Source: Epiperipatus broadwayi (Eukaryota; Onychophora; Udeonychophora; Euonychophora; Peripatidae). From it: DNA of 64,000 bases. A model generated the notes under the pieces. That model had not been told where the DNA came from. It saw only the letters and a list, made by a program, of their open reading frames with translations, and ran no database searches. The stretch's first letter is position 1. Each line of letters starts with the position of its first letter. This document shows, one piece after another, positions 12,796 to 64,000 of the stretch. The position numbers and the translations under genes are program-made. The stretch is taken from assembly GCA_028023455.1 (NCBI GenBank), contig JAQFVV010000030.1:5410501-5474500 (forward strand), given 5' to 3'.

Positions 12796-14980
12796 ATGCT
12801 TGAATATCACGATATCTTGAACCACATGATCAATTATTTTATATTTATCAAAGATTATGCTATTACACGTGTAATTATTATTGTGGTCATCTCCAACATC
12901 TTTCTAATTATAATATTTTTATTTTTTAAAGATTAATAACATCAAAAACAATAGACCTTTTGGTTTTGTACTCATAGGATATATTTGCAGAAACTTTTAA
13001 TTTTTACATATTCCAATAAGCTACTAAAGCACAACAGAACCATTAGCAAAAGTTTCACTTAAAGAGTATAGTTACATGGATGAGAGCCTATAAAAGCCAC
13101 TAACAAAATTATTGTTAACAATCATAAATAGTACAAATGCCAAAAATAAAATATCAGAATTTAAAGCAATAAAAAAGAATCCTGTTATGCATAAAAATAT
13201 TCAAAAGTATTGTGATTACCAGATTGTTATGTATTTGAAAAAAGATGAATGACAATTTAACATTTATTATAATTTTTGAGTAATAGAATAATCAACATTT
13301 GAAAATTAACTTTTTGTGTAAGGAATTTTATTTTCCATTATAAGCCTCCTATGACGTTTTCATCTACCTACATATAATTTTAAACCACTTAACGGCAAGA
13401 AGGCTGAAATCAGTAATACCATACATAAATTTGAAATAAGTAATGATTTTCTAAAAGTAAAATAATAAATTCTATTTCTATTATTTTCATTGCCCTTTAT
13501 ATAGTTTTTCATTGCACTTCTTTTAAAAAAATACGGATATGATAGTTATGATCCTACTTCCACACATTTATGCAGAGTACTTTAATCTTATAAATAAGGT
13601 GGGTAACAAGTGAATCATTTAAGTAACTTTTAAATTCATTATATTCAAAAATGTATGTATACACAATATAAATAATGACAGGTATCTAAGGATTGGCTGT
13701 TAAATAAGACCACATCATACATACATATATATATATACAGATAAAAAATGGCCAATGTTGATCAAAATTTAAAAAGATGTAACTCCTGAATAAGAAATTC
13801 AGATCTAATAGCAGAAATTTTTTTTTTTTAAAAAAAAGAACGATTTTTTGATATGAGTCTTTGTTAATGACATTATATATATAGAAACATTCATAACTGA
13901 TTTGATAACATTAAAATTTCATATTTTATTTATAATCTAATATAAATCTACCAAAAAGAGATTAAATTAATAAAGTATTCTCTCTTTATAAATAAATACA
14001 ATACATATATATGTAGAGAAAGAGAATGATTTTTATGAATACTATAATAAGTATATTTGAACATTAATATGTTTACGCATATAAAGATAATAAACATGCA
14101 TAAACATTTAAATAATTTAAAATAGAAAACCACAAAATTCATCTTTAAAATATTTTCAAAGATTTTGTTTACTTACAAAATTTATACAAACATCAATAAA
14201 AACATGCCTACTCAAATATAATTTATTTTGCTTTAACAAAATACAAAATAATATTACAAACCCCAAAAATGTAGCATTTACTTAAACAATAGTAAATTCT
14301 ACAATCAAAGAAAAAAAAAAAGGCTTTTACTTTCTTTGCGGAAAAACTATAATGCTAGACTTAAAATAAAATAAAAAAATTCAAAAGAAATTTTTTGTTC
14401 TTTTCAATCTCTACCTTTTAAAATAAAATTTGCAGTGACATAGTTTTTCTAGAGCAGATACATAACCAATTTTATATATATATATATAAATTGAAACAAT
14501 AGGTCTAAAAAGAGTCGTTATAAAATTTTAAATAAGTAAATAAAATGCCTTACTTTTATAAAGTAAAACATGCTTAACAGACAACAAAAAAGAGTTTATT
14601 GCATGCTCACATGTATGTATGGGTATACACAATGTAAAGGTCAATCATGAATTTAAAAATTTGGTCCCATATTATTTATATATTACAATTAAAATATCGA
14701 AAGATATAACTGTTAATTATTTTAAAATGTTATTATGCTAAATGTTAAAATAAACTTGATTAAAATGCAGAATGTATTTTTGACACTATTTATATATATT
14801 ATATAAATGGAAATAAATGAAAAGTATCAAATTAAAACACTGAAATGTATAAAAAAGAGAGAGAGGAAAAGCTGTAGGAAAACTTAGAAAAAAAAAGGTG
14901 GACATTAATGCAAACCAACTCATAAAAATTAATATTCAATATTCATCAAAAGCAACTGGTTAAACGGATTTATAATATAT

Positions 14981-14986
14981 TTTATT
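14981..14986 (-). other. candidate polyadenylation signal for PRPF4B
   Basis: AATAAA on the minus strand, about 205 bp downstream of the PRPF4B stop. In DNA this AT-rich the hexamer is common by chance, and other copies lie nearby, so this is only the first reasonable candidate. The 3' UTR end is not determined. Confidence 0.25.
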
Positions 14987-15190
14987 TTTTCATATATGTG
15001 TATTGTTTAAAATACTCATTTCTGATGAAGGGGAAGAAATCAGTTATAAATGTTTTTTTTTTTTTAATTCCAAAAAATACCCATATGTATATTCTTAATA
15101 TATTTTTTAAAGCAAAGACTCCTTACAATAAAAAATTTATAAGATGAACTTATTATACAATATTATACATAGAATAATATCAGTATCCTT

Positions 15191-64000
<48,810 letters not shown>

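Larger units (their letters stand above)
7435..15190. other. 3' flank of PRPF4B, no gene seen
   Basis: About 7.8 kb of AT-rich DNA including the presumed 3' UTR of PRPF4B next to 15191. A (TTG)n microsatellite lies at about 8915-8932, and homopolymer and (TA)n runs are frequent. A hairpin lies at about 10950-11000 and a diverged duplication at 11620/12490. No reading frame resembles a known protein. Confidence 0.5.

Noticed and set aside
15022-15045. CTGATGA followed by GAAA, a hammerhead-like string
   Set aside because: No stem II can form between the two motifs and no stem I flanks them; chance occurrence.

Overview
The window is AT-rich nuclear DNA from an animal. It holds one recognisable protein-coding gene, on the minus strand: the 3' part of PRPF4B (PRP4 kinase), a spliceosomal CMGC-family protein kinase. 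Six exons (61607-61754, 57848-57985, 32451-32604, 28487-28601, 23679-23917, 15191-15394) give one continuous reading frame across five GT-AG introns, including one of about 25.2 kb. Together they encode the whole kinase domain to its stop codon; the N-terminal part lies beyond position 64000. From memory, several residues ([30 protein letters not shown]) look more like arthropod or other invertebrate PRP4 kinases than the human one. I cannot name the species.

Everything else is intronic or 3'-flanking DNA filled with transposable-element remains. By region: 1-15190, gene-poor 3' flank with inverted-repeat elements and short repeats; 15395-23678 (last intron), a tRNA-derived SINE, a hammerhead-bearing repeat and a decayed RTE-type LINE; 23918-28486, a terminal-inverted-repeat element only 49 bp from an exon; 28602-32450, unremarkable; 32605-57847 (giant intron), a mosaic of hammerhead repeats, retrotransposon gag and pol fossils, Merlin/ISXO2-like and piggyBac-like transposase fossils, a 4-kb fold-back element, an LTR and Tigger/mariner-like ends; 57986-64000, two exons and little else recognisable.

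The most interesting signal is a dispersed repeat with a ~456-bp unit that carries a hammerhead self-cleaving ribozyme motif. The core is CUGACGA...GAAA...GUC, with a tiny palindromic stem III (ACUAGU) and a two-part stem I. Copies at 2049, 17911, 50278, 51325 and 57548 have 10-14 bp direct repeats at their edges; four share one 3' end, and the 57548 copy stops slightly short of it. The copy at 51325-52885 contains head-to-tail units plus an inverted part, as expected from reverse transcription of a circular or multimeric RNA. This fits the animal retrozyme / Penelope-associated hammerhead elements. A second, unrelated hammerhead motif occurs in both arms of an inverted pair at 53030-53655. 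All ribozyme and mobile-element calls were made by reading the sequence; no search or folding program was run.
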